Shown here: in pieces, positions 1 through 7,609 of the stretch
Layout of the letters: each line of letters begins with the position of its first letter
Numbering within the stretch: the first letter of the stretch is position 1
From: Paraburkholderia dilworthii
GTDB taxonomy: Bacteria; Pseudomonadota; Gammaproteobacteria; Burkholderiales; Burkholderiaceae
Assembly (NCBI RefSeq): GCF_000472525.1
Contig: NZ_AWZT01000007.1
Location: 1 to 64,000 of the forward strand
Reading direction: 5' to 3'
DNA length: 64,000 nt
The notes under the pieces: model-generated
What the model was told of the DNA's origin: nothing
What the model saw: only the letters and a program-made list of their open reading frames with translations
Database searches by the model: none
Made by a program: the position numbers and the translations under genes

Positions 1-72
1 CTGGCGTACAACATGAAGCGGGCGATCAAGCTACTCGGTTCAGAAGCGGTTATGAAGGCGATGAGGGCGTGA
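1..72 (+). pseudogene. C-terminal end of a DDE transposase (cut by window edge)
   Basis: The frame open from base 1 reads LAYNMKRAIKLLGSEAVMKA and ends with TGA at 70-72. An LAYNMKR stretch close to the C-terminus followed by a short basic tail is typical of IS1182/IS5-type DDE transposases. Only 23 codons lie in the window, so whether the full gene is intact cannot be judged. The family call rests on motif recognition. The next 220 bp, up to the stop of the following gene, would hold the outer end of the element. Confidence 0.6.
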
Positions 73-296
73 TGCCCGTACGGGGTTGTTGACCCTTTGC
101 GATGTGTTCGACCGTGATTTGACGTTTGGGTTGCCGCAATCGAAAAGCCGTGACCTGCGCCGAGACAGGTTTCGTCAATTCCCAGTCGCCAGCCGTTTTG
201 ACACACTCTGGGCCGTCTCCGTCTGCCCTAGCTCGCGCCCAGACCAGCGGACCTTCTGCCTGAAGGCGTATGATTCCCAACCTTGGATGAACGCAT
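73..296. other. Probable IS tail, no gene seen
   Basis: This stretch lies between the transposase stop and the stop codon of the leftward extensin-like gene. The frames open across it show no family resemblance. It should contain the terminal inverted repeat of the element, but the partner repeat is outside the window, so I cannot place the IS boundary. Confidence 0.35.
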
Positions 297-1007
297 CTAC
301 TGACACGCGCGATACGGCCCCATGTCCAGGTGGAAGTGCGTTCGATGGAGCTCGTTGTAGTCAGGGCCTAGCACAGCATGAAAGTAGGCGCACGCGCCTG
401 CGTGGATGCGCGCGAGCAATCGGCCCGCACGCGAATCCGGATGCCAGTCCCGAGCGATCGTGATGCGCGAGCCGTCGGCGAGCTCGAAAGCTTCCACATC
501 GATGGCGTTGGCATTGGCGTGTTCGCTTAAGCGCCCGTCCGCGGCGTGATTGACGTTGCGGCACGCATAGCTGCCGACTTGGTCCATGCGCCTGATGCGT
601 TGACCATAGAGCGATAGCGCTGCGGGTTGCCACGCGTGGCGCTCGCTCATCGCAAGGGCGAGCGCCAGGGGGCACGTCGCCAAAAACGCGCGGTTGACGC
701 TCGCGTCCGCGAATCTCTCGACGCGCACCGCATGCGTCACATCGCATCCTTGCGATGAGGTCCGATCCGCGACGGGCGTGAATGTCAGGCCGGAGGTCTC
801 CAGCGCCGCCATACAGCGTGACGGGTCGTGCGTCGCCTGCCAGAATTTCCACGGAGTGAGCAGGCCGGGTACGGCACGGACATCGAGTGGCAGGAATGGA
901 TTGTCGCGCTCAGGCACGCTGATGCGCCGTTCATAAACGAGCCACGCGATTACGACGCCACACAACGCGGCGAGCAACAGCAGGGCAGCGACGATACGGG
1001 CCATCAT
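297..1007 (-). CDS. Extensin-like, LAS-metallopeptidase-type membrane-anchored protein
   Basis: 236 aa if started at the ATG pair near 1005-1007. The frame is open further upstream, but that stretch is Arg/Cys-rich and unlike the family. One transmembrane anchor lies at about residues 2-22, followed by a periplasmic domain. Towards the C-terminus are EHANANAIDVEAF and then HRTHFHLDMG. This His-x(6)-Asp followed by His-x-His spacing is that of LAS-type zinc peptidases, and the whole resembles the extensin-like C-terminal family of Proteobacteria. By inference it acts on or near peptidoglycan; the substrate is unknown. It has no Shine-Dalgarno of note, only a C-rich run upstream. It stands alone between an IS tail and an adhesin, with no operon partner. 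Confidence 0.7.
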   Translation of the reverse strand: MMARIVAALLLLAALCGVVIAWLVYERRISVPERDNPFLPLDVRAVPGLLTPWKFWQATHDPSRCMAALETSGLTFTPVADRTSSQGCDVTHAVRVERFADASVNRAFLATCPLALALAMSERHAWQPAALSLYGQRIRRMDQVGSYACRNVNHAADGRLSEHANANAIDVEAFELADGSRITIARDWHPDSRAGRLLARIHAGACAYFHAVLGPDYNELHRTHFHLDMGPYRACQ

Positions 1008-1578
1008 CGCAGGGGGGGCGAGCCGGAAGCCGCCGGGACGGAGGGGGCGTCGCAAAAGCTGGTCACACGTCGAGTGTAGTCGTCCAGACCACGCGTTGCA
1101 CGCGGCGCGTTTTGCGTCTTCAGGCAAGCTTTCGCCTTGCCTCTACGCGGCGGACGGCTCAGCCCGTCCGGTGACCCGGGCCTCGCGAGCGGCCACTTGA
1201 TGTTGGGAAGCGACATCCGAATGTCAGGTCAAAGGTGCCCACGAATGACACTTCCTGGCCGGTCAACTGCCCGACGTCGTCGGCTGTACCCGACCCGGCT
1301 CGGCCGTTCGCGCATTTACCGACCCAATGGCGGTTTCCGGTGTACATCGGTCGTCGCAATTGACAAGCGGACGGACGGACTGTTCCATCGACGAATTTTC
1401 GCGATTTCAGGCTATGTGTACGGACAGCACGATGGCTTTACGTCGTAAGGTGGGCAGGATCGGTGAACGTCGTCCGGACGAAACAACGACCACGGCAACG
1501 CAAATCTTGGAGAAACGACGCTACCACGTCGTGCCACTCGGTAGACGCCTATAAAGCCGTCGGTTCGGAGACCATCGT
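1008..1578. other. Intergenic, no recognisable gene
   Basis: Short frames exist on both strands but none resembles a protein family, and codon use looks random. The segment is bounded by the extensin-like gene and the decayed adhesin fragment. It may hold further degraded sequence downstream of the adhesin. Confidence 0.4.
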
Positions 1579-1798
1579 TCAGTGCGGGGCGACCTGCCAG
1601 GCGAGAACGGTGGGTGGCATCGGGCAGCGTCACCCACACGCCGTTCGGACCGAAGTCCCACCCAGCAAAACTCGTCGGGTCGCTCATCTGGGCGGTAGTG
1701 AACCCGTTCGACGCAGGCAGATTGCCACCGCTCGATGGTTGGCCCCGTCGGCTGGACGTTCCGGTAAACGTCGCTCCCAGAATGGCAATCACCGCTTG
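1579..1798 (-). pseudogene. Diverged, frameshifted duplicate of the adhesin 3' end
   Basis: Directly beyond the stop of the FHA-like gene, the minus strand again encodes the last ~70 residues of that protein, split over three frames. One frame reads GSDVYRNVQPTG (main gene GSDVYWNKDTTG). A second reads ASNGFTTAQMSDPTSFAGWD then FGPNGVW (main gene AANGLTSAPMSMPSSFVGYD, FEPNGVW). A third reads VLAWQVAPH then TGA at 1579-1581 (main gene VLSWQLAP). At least two indels are needed, one of which looks like loss of two bases just before VLAW. By eye nucleotide identity to the main copy is roughly two thirds, so this is an old paralogous tail rather than a recent duplication. Confidence 0.8.
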
Positions 1799-4285
1799 TC
1801 AAGGTGCGAGCTGCCAGCTTAGCACCGGGTGCGTTGCACCTGCGGGCATCGACCATACGCCGTTCGGTTCAAAGTCATAACCGACGAAGGACGACGGCAT
1901 GCTCATCGGCGCACTCGTAAGCCCATTCGCGGCGGGCATGGCCGTACCGGAATACACCCCGATGTTCGCCCCGGTGGTGTCCTTGTTCCAATAGACGTCG
2001 CTACCAATCGTGCCTGTGTTCGAAAACGCGATACCGATTGACGGGGGAACCTGACCGGGCAGGCCCACCTGCGTGACCTGGCCCGTCGCGAACGACTGAG
2101 TGATCTTCCCGGAGTTGGATGCGACAAGCCCTGCGCCCCCTGAGAGGCAAGCGTAGGAGGTTCCGCCGCAATAGTCGGGCTGGAACGTCACGGCTCCAGT
2201 CGCATACGACTGCGTGATCGTCCCTTCATTGCCGCCGGCAAGACCACCGCCGCCAACCGTGTGGGCGACAGCAGTAACTGCGCCGCTCGCATACGACTGC
2301 TCGATGACGCCGCCGAGTTCGTTATCGCCGACGAGTCCCCCGGGCAAGCCTTCTGCATAAACGCCGACGCTGCTTGACGAGCGCGCGACCGTGCCGAGGT
2401 TCATTCCCACCAGTCCGCCGGACGATGCATCGTAAGCGCTACCGACCAGGCTGATCGAACCTGAACTGGCACCGCGCACGATGGTCCCTTCATTCACTCC
2501 AGCAAGGATGCCGAAGCCGCCATATGTGCCATATGAGTTGATTGAGCCATTCACTGTGATGTTGCGCACGACGCCAGCGCTGCCGATCCAACCGAATAGG
2601 CCTTCTGCCTGCAACGTAAAGGGCGGCTGGCTAACGCCCCCGTCCACGGACTGCGCGAGCCTGAGCGACTGGATCTGGTGCCCTCGCCCGTCGAACTGCC
2701 CCGAAAACGGCGTGCTGTAATTGCCCAAGGGGACGAACCCGCTGTTCGTGCTGGCGCTCGCGTCGATGTCCTTGCCGATCGCATAGTTGCCCGCAAGATC
2801 AGCCGATACGCTTTGAAGATCGGTCAGCGAATTGACAAGCCGATAAGCTGTAATCTGCGTGACGAGGCCGCTATCTGGCGGGACCGACCATGCGGCGTTA
2901 CTGAGGAATGTGCCCGGCGTAAAGCTCCCGCCGTATGCGCTCATATCGTAGAGCGCCGTCACGATGCCTGTGCTTTTGGACCAGTCGACGGTCCCAAGAT
3001 TGGTCACGCTGCCGCCGTTGTCGAGCGCCAATGCATCGCCGTTCAACGTCAGGTTGCCACCGCCGCTGTTGCTGAGGGTCGTATTCGGGGCAATTGTGAG
3101 GCTGTGATAAGCGGCCAGCGTCAGCGATGCCGGGCCTTGCCAATGGATATTCGACGCGACGCTCAGATCGCCGCTACTACCGTGAGCGCCGGTAGTCGCC
3201 AGATCGATTGAAGTGCCGGCATTCAGGCTGCGCGACATTGCACCGGAAGCGGCGTCGTTGACTGTGAAAGTCGCGGCGGAAATGTTCCACAGAGCCGCCG
3301 TGACGAACGGCTTGTGAAGGTAGCCGTTTCTGTCGCCGTTACCGAACGATACGTTTTGCGCGGTCGTGTCGACCGTGCCGCCTTGACCGTCGGCATTGGT
3401 GGCGCGGATGGCACCAGACTGGGTGACGGTCCCGCTGTCGGCAACCAGCCAGACGTGTCCGTCGCGCGTCGCAGTGCCGGTCGCGCGGATCACGTTATGC
3501 TTGCCCGCCAACGCATAGACGTTCCCGTCCGCGGCCTGCAGACTGATCTGCGCGGCGGTTATTCCCCCCTTGTTGACGACCGTGCCCTGACTGCCCGTCT
3601 GCACGAATACCTGCCTGCTGCCGGCCGAGTCCTGCAGTAGCATCTGTTCGCCCGCGGCCAGTTCCGCCGTGCCATTGGGCGCTGCCACGGTACCGGCGTT
3701 GATGACTGCGTGTCGCGCAATCAGAAACACGTCGTCGCCGCTCGAACTGATCTTGCCAAGATTGATCACCGCTGCGTTCGAGCTGCCCGACAGCGTCAGC
3801 GAGCCGCTACCCTGCATGAACGCGTCGTTGCAGATGTCGAGCGTTGACGCGACGAAACGACCGCTGGTTGTAATAGTGCCCGATGGCCCGACGACGATGC
3901 CCTGCGGATTGATCACGTACAGACTGCCCGTCGCACCGAGGCTGCCGAGGATGGCAGAGGGTGAACCACCCGTCACCCGGTTCAGCGTCGCGCCCGAGCC
4001 GTTGTTGAAGGTCACGCTGTTGGTTTTACCGATCGAAAAGCTGTTCCACTCGATCACTCCGCGCGTCGCGCCCGGTTGGGTAATCACGAGGCCGTTGCCC
4101 TGGCTTGCTATCGTGCCGGTGCCGGTCACGTATGTGCCGCCTCGTGGAAGGAGGCCAGCCGCGAGCGTCACGGGTGTCAGGGAAAGCCCAGTCAGCGAAA
4201 TGCAGATGGCCAGCAAGAAGCCTGCGTTGGATTGCTGACGTCGCAGTGCGCGTCGCGCAGACTGAGGTAGTTTGGGACGTGACAT
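1799..4285 (-). CDS. Two-partner-secretion (FHA-like) adhesin with GLUG repeats
   Basis: 828 aa from the ATG at 4283-4285, chosen because GGAAAAGGGGG lies just upstream; an ATG 18 bp further upstream is also in frame. A signal segment (about residues 20-43, GFLLAICISLTGLSLTP) ends near AAGLLPRGG. The TPS/haemagglutination domain follows, with GVIEWNSFSIG, VTFNN, LNRVTGG and VINPQGIVVG. The C-terminal half carries GLUG-type units (GGLVGMNLGTV, GGLVGDNELGGVIEQSYASG, GGLAGGNEGTITQSYATG, AGLVASNSGKITQSFATG). The family is exported by a TpsB/FhaC outer-membrane transporter, and none is encoded in this window. At 828 aa it is short for an FHA. The role in adhesion is inferred from family. Confidence 0.85.
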   Translation of the reverse strand: MSRPKLPQSARRALRRQQSNAGFLLAICISLTGLSLTPVTLAAGLLPRGGTYVTGTGTIASQGNGLVITQPGATRGVIEWNSFSIGKTNSVTFNNGSGATLNRVTGGSPSAILGSLGATGSLYVINPQGIVVGPSGTITTSGRFVASTLDICNDAFMQGSGSLTLSGSSNAAVINLGKISSSGDDVFLIARHAVINAGTVAAPNGTAELAAGEQMLLQDSAGSRQVFVQTGSQGTVVNKGGITAAQISLQAADGNVYALAGKHNVIRATGTATRDGHVWLVADSGTVTQSGAIRATNADGQGGTVDTTAQNVSFGNGDRNGYLHKPFVTAALWNISAATFTVNDAASGAMSRSLNAGTSIDLATTGAHGSSGDLSVASNIHWQGPASLTLAAYHSLTIAPNTTLSNSGGGNLTLNGDALALDNGGSVTNLGTVDWSKSTGIVTALYDMSAYGGSFTPGTFLSNAAWSVPPDSGLVTQITAYRLVNSLTDLQSVSADLAGNYAIGKDIDASASTNSGFVPLGNYSTPFSGQFDGRGHQIQSLRLAQSVDGGVSQPPFTLQAEGLFGWIGSAGVVRNITVNGSINSYGTYGGFGILAGVNEGTIVRGASSGSISLVGSAYDASSGGLVGMNLGTVARSSSSVGVYAEGLPGGLVGDNELGGVIEQSYASGAVTAVAHTVGGGGLAGGNEGTITQSYATGAVTFQPDYCGGTSYACLSGGAGLVASNSGKITQSFATGQVTQVGLPGQVPPSIGIAFSNTGTIGSDVYWNKDTTGANIGVYSGTAMPAANGLTSAPMSMPSSFVGYDFEPNGVWSMPAGATHPVLSWQLAP

Positions 4286-4803
4286 ACACCCCCTTTTCCG
4301 CATGCATACCGAAGGGCCGCCGATGATCAGCAGAGTCGAGCGCAAATGCAATGGTCGCAGCGTCTGAAGAATAGCTGTTGGCCCCTGCGTACGCCTGCCG
4401 ATGTCTCTGCGTTTTGCGCCTTATTGTCTGTGCAGTTGCGGCCGCTGTTTGTGTGGCCGCCTCACCTGATGCGTCCAGGAAATCAATGTGAAACTGTTAA
4501 AGGTCGTGAAAGTTCAGGGACCGGTTGCAGTGCGGAGCCGACGTCTGAACGTCTGTCCAAGGGGAGGGGTGAACGACGCTTGATGGCCGGGGACTGCCTC
4601 ATGCAAGCCGCATGCGCACGCCGAGGCCGTGCGATGCAGTGATCGGCAGCACGCGGACCTTGAGCAGCCGCTAGGATTGGTGAAACATTAATGGCGGCTT
4701 CCAGGACCGTTTCGGACATCGGCCCCGTTATTTGCTGCACCTCGTAGCCGGTGGTGTGTGCATATCGTTCGTGCGACGTGAGAGGGCGCGCTTGCCGTCT
4801 TGC
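4286..4803. other. Intergenic between adhesin and HxlR gene, no gene seen
   Basis: About 520 bp upstream of the adhesin, which must hold its promoter and leader. Short frames here have no recognisable product and I found no convincing -35/-10 pair. The right-hand end is the stop codon of the restored HxlR reading frame. Confidence 0.4.
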
Positions 4804-5256
4804 TCATTCCTTGCTCCCAGGAAACATACATCCGCCATTGCGGATCAGCGCCTTCACCTCTTCGCTCACCTGCATGGGGTTTCGATTTAATCGAGCAACG
4901 AACTCCTTGCAGCGCCGCACGTACGACTACGAATCGTGCTTCGCGCTCCAAAGGACTATGTTAAGCACGACGGGAATGAGGTCCAGGCCCTTCTCGGTCA
5001 GCGTATAAAAGTCCTTCCGCCTGTCGTCGGGGCTGGGTGCCCTCGAGAGAATTCCTTGCTCTTCAAGAAACGCAAGGCGGGAAGCAAGGACATTGGTTGC
5101 GATTCCCTCCTCCGATTTCAGGAACTCGCCATACGTCTTCTTGCCGACAAAAACGATGTCGCGAATGATCAAGAGCGACCACCGGTCGCCGAAGATCTCC
5201 ACGCCGTAGTTCACTGCGCAATGGGACCGAACGTCTTCTTTAGATGTCGTCTTCAT
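4804..5256 (-). pseudogene. HxlR-family regulator interrupted by an in-frame TAG
   Basis: The ATG at 5254-5256 opens a winged-helix HxlR protein: Cys13 in SHCAVNYG, FGDRWSLLIIRD, then LEEQGILSRAPSPDDRRKDF and YTLTEKG. The frame meets TAG at 4927-4929 after 109 codons. In the same frame, without any indel, it continues as SYVRRCKEFVARLNRNPMQV and on to GGCMFPGSKE, ending at TGA 4804-4806. That gives about 149 sense codons, the usual family size. The simplest reading is a single nonsense change in an otherwise intact gene. The 109-residue product keeps the DNA-binding domain but loses the C-terminal helix that family members use in dimerisation. HxlR proteins often use an N-terminal Cys as a redox sensor. 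It is divergent from the epimerase gene and probably controls it. Confidence 0.85.
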
Positions 5257-5273
5257 AGCTAGATATTAACATC

Positions 5274-5290
5274 ACTTGCATATCGCAAGT
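5274..5290. promoter_or_regulatory. HxlR-type operator palindrome, site 1
   Basis: ACTTGC-N5-GCAAGT, a perfect 6+6 inverted repeat in the 79 bp gap between the divergent HxlR and epimerase genes, 17 bp upstream of the regulator's ATG. HxlR regulators typically bind such palindromes in their own divergent promoter. The assignment is by position and by a matching second copy. Confidence 0.65.
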
Positions 5291-5304
5291 AAATTCCGTC
5301 GTTT

Positions 5305-5321
5305 ACTTGTTTTTTGCAAGC
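5305..5321. promoter_or_regulatory. HxlR-type operator palindrome, site 2
   Basis: ACTTGT-N5-GCAAGC has the same 6-5-6 layout as site 1 and starts exactly 31 bp from it, about three helical turns, so both sites would face the same side of the DNA. It ends just before the AGGAG ribosome-binding site of the epimerase gene, so bound repressor could block transcription of that gene. Confidence 0.6.
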
Positions 5322-5335
5322 ACAGGAGCCCTAAC

Positions 5336-5925
5336 ATGCACGTATTCGTCACTGGCGGGACCGGCCATTCCGGTCCATACATCATCTCCGACCTCATCGC
5401 CGCCGGCCATGAGGTCACCGCCTTGGCTCGTTCAGACAAGGCGGCGGCTGCGGTGTCCGCACTCGGTGCGAAGGCGCGTCTCGGTAGCCTCGAAGATCTT
5501 GACGGTCTTAAAGAAGCTGCCGCCGCCTCCGACGGTGTCATCCATGTCGCACACCGGCAAGACCTGATGCCGGTCGGCGGGATCAACGCCGTGGCCGATG
5601 CGGAGCTTCAGATCATGCTCGCATACGGCGAGGCGCTGGCCGGAACCGGAAAGCCGCTGGTCTCATCGGGAAGCATCGGCTCACCCGGCTGGGAAAATCT
5701 GGGTCGGCCGGCCACCGAGGAGGATCCTCCTCTTTCCGGCGGCGATCCATACAAGAACACCCTGCGGGTTCGTAACATCGTGGAAACCACTGTAATCGGC
5801 CTCGCCGAAAAAGGTGTGCGGTCCCGGCGTCGAATGCCATCACGCGCCAGACGCTCGGCTGGACACCAACGCAGCCCGGCCTGTTTGCCGATATGGACAA
5901 TGGCCACTACTTCCCTGCCAGCTGA
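5336..5925 (+). pseudogene. NAD(P)-dependent epimerase/SDR with internal deletion
   Basis: Starts at ATG 5336 behind AGGAG. Residues 1-162 are a normal atypical-SDR N-terminus: the Rossmann motif VTGGTGHSG, LVSSGSIGSPGWENLG and GGDPYKNTLRVRN. After GLAEKGVRS (about 5822) the frame turns into Arg-rich nonsense. The adjacent frame at once encodes ASNAITRQTLGWTPTQPGLF then ADMDNGHYFPAS, stopping at TGA 5923-5925; this is the normal C-terminal end of such proteins. About 100 middle codons are therefore missing and the join is out of frame. Translated as is, the frame runs on to 6052. It was probably controlled by the adjacent HxlR protein. The product is very unlikely to be active. Confidence 0.85.
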
Positions 5926-6090
5926 GCTAAGCGGACGGCAGGACTCCCGCATCGCGCCGAGCCCGACCAGGACACTATCCTCCCGGAGCGGTAGGAGGGT
6001 GACGCGAGTGGCTCGGCGCACACGGAAAACATTTTGGGCGAAAGCCTCGTAGAGATCACAGGCATACCCCAACTCAGAAGGATATTTGAC

Positions 6091-6735
6091 ATGAGCACTA
6101 TTAGCATCATTGGCGCAGGAGACATGGCCACGGCGGCCGCCGCCCGTATCGCCAAGGCAGGACATACCGTCGAGATCCTGAGCCGCGACCCAGCCAAAGC
6201 ACGGGCGCTGGCCGATAAGCTCTCAGCGGGAGCGATCACGGGGACTTACGCCACCGCGCCGACGGGCGATATCGTCATCCTCGCCGTGCCGTACGGCAGT
6301 GCGGCGGCGGTAGTGGCCGATTACGGAGACGCGCTCGACGGCAAGGTGATCATCGACATCACCAATCCGGTCGCCCCGGACCTTTCCGGCCTCGTCACCC
6401 CGCACGGCAGTTCCGGCGCGCAGGAGATCGCCAAGGGTCTTCCCGCCACCGCACACGTCGTAAAGGCGTTCAACGCCGTCTTTGGCCACGTACTTGCCAA
6501 GAACGGACGCCTCGACGCGTTCATCGCAGCCGACGACGCGGAGGCCAAGGCGCGCGTCTCGACCTTCATCGAGAGTCTCGGACTGCGTCCGTTGGATGTC
6601 GGCGGTCTGCACATGGCCTCGACGCTCGAGGCGCTCGGTCTGATAGCGGACCTTCGAATGTCCGACTCCTTCGCCGGTCGCCTGGCCGGAACTGGCCGCG
6701 TGCGGAAATGCGGCGTCGTACGGCGCCGCTCTTGA
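6091..6735 (+). CDS. NADPH/F420-type oxidoreductase-like protein with an odd C-terminus
   Basis: 214 aa from ATG 6091, preceded by AGAAGGA. The N-terminal Rossmann fold has GAGDMATAAAARIAKAGH, and DIVILAVPYG and DITNPVAPD follow as in NADP-dependent F420-reductase-like proteins (Pfam F420_oxidored). Homologues normally finish after the LEALGL helix with a short hydrophobic segment. Here, after about residue 185, the protein reads ADLRMSDSFAGRLAGTGRVR and a basic tail, which I do not recognise, and the sequence runs into the integrase remnant. A rearrangement near 6645 that replaced the true 3' end is likely. It sits in line with the broken epimerase and HxlR regulator, and such trios occur together. 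Function retained: uncertain. Confidence 0.65.
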   Translation: MSTISIIGAGDMATAAAARIAKAGHTVEILSRDPAKARALADKLSAGAITGTYATAPTGDIVILAVPYGSAAAVVADYGDALDGKVIIDITNPVAPDLSGLVTPHGSSGAQEIAKGLPATAHVVKAFNAVFGHVLAKNGRLDAFIAADDAEAKARVSTFIESLGLRPLDVGGLHMASTLEALGLIADLRMSDSFAGRLAGTGRVRKCGVVRRRS

Positions 6736-6795
6736 ATTGACGACGAACGGCGATATCATCCGCCTGTTCTATTCCGCGTTCTCCGCTTTTCGTTT

Positions 6796-7283
6796 GTGGT
6801 ATTGCGGTAGCCGGCGCACCCCCCTCCTTTACCCGCATGCAGAGCGCACGCAGATCATCTGCTGTGACCTCACAAAGCAGCCTTCCCCTGAAGGCCGGCA
6901 GGATGTCGCGCACAACGATGCCCTTGCGTACAGATCGCGTCGTGTCCGCCGTTCTGCCTCCCTCGAGCCAACTGTCGGCCCATTCAACAAAGGTCTTCGC
7001 GACAGCTTGCCGCTGCTTTTCCCGCTGTTTCTACAAGGCCGGCGACGTGCCTTCACGGACCACACGACGGGCGTCGAGCAGCTTTCCCGTGCCAACGCCA
7101 GCGAGATGCCCCCACAACCATAGCGGCCGATGGTCAGCGTTTCTCGCCGCCCGTTAATGCGGTAGTCGTATCGAAGGAAACCGTGCCCGCCGGAGATACT
7201 GCGACGTACATGCCGTCGCGGTCGGCGATCTTGTACGGGGCTGTGCGGGGCTTAAGGTTGCGGAGTGCAAATTCGGTGAGCAT
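6796..7283 (-). pseudogene. int: Tyrosine (P4-type) integrase remnant, multiply frameshifted
   Basis: From ATG 7281-7283 the minus strand reads MLTEFALRNLKPRTAPYKIA then DRDGMYVAVSPAGTVSF, the DUF4102-type arm-binding start of phage/island integrases. The frame then shifts: YDYRINGRRETLTIGRYGCG is in a second frame, and later segments (FVEWADSWLEGGRTADTTRS, VRDILPAFRGRLLCEVTADD) lie in further frames. Homology stops near 6796, before any catalytic Arg/His/Tyr box, so the recombinase domain is lost. The gene starts about 330 bp from the guaA stop and points away from it, the usual layout for an integrase beside its attachment site. Confidence 0.8.
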
Positions 7284-7609
7284 CGTTTCTCGTTCTCGTG
7301 GTTGGTACACCTTTTACCGTCACCAACCACGAGCCCTCGATGTGCCCGCAAACGCGCACCACGCCTAGCTTTTTGGAAAGAATTTTACCGTCGCGGCCGA
7401 ATCGCGCTGCCGGTAAATTATCGAGTCGCAATCATGCATTCGGCGCATACCGTCCACCATACCGTCATTTTGCGGCACACAACGGCTCGACTGCCTCTGG
7501 AATCTTCAAAACTTTTTCCTTTACATCAATGGCTTACAACGAAACGGCCAACAAGGAAACCTTTACCTAAATCATCGCAAGTCTTTGATTTATTATGAAT
7601 TTTTACCCC
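7284..7609. other. AT-rich gap between integrase remnant and guaA
   Basis: No gene is visible. The part from about 7480 to 7605 is strikingly AT-rich compared with all surrounding DNA, with runs such as AAAACTTTTTCCTTTAC. It is the natural place for an island junction or attachment site at the guaA 3' end. I could not find a second copy of the guaA terminal sequence elsewhere in the window. Confidence 0.45.

Noticed and set aside
4052..4064. Partial match to the last bases of guaA (CCACTCGATC) as an attachment-site copy
   Set aside because: Only 10 bases and inside the adhesin coding sequence; expected by chance.
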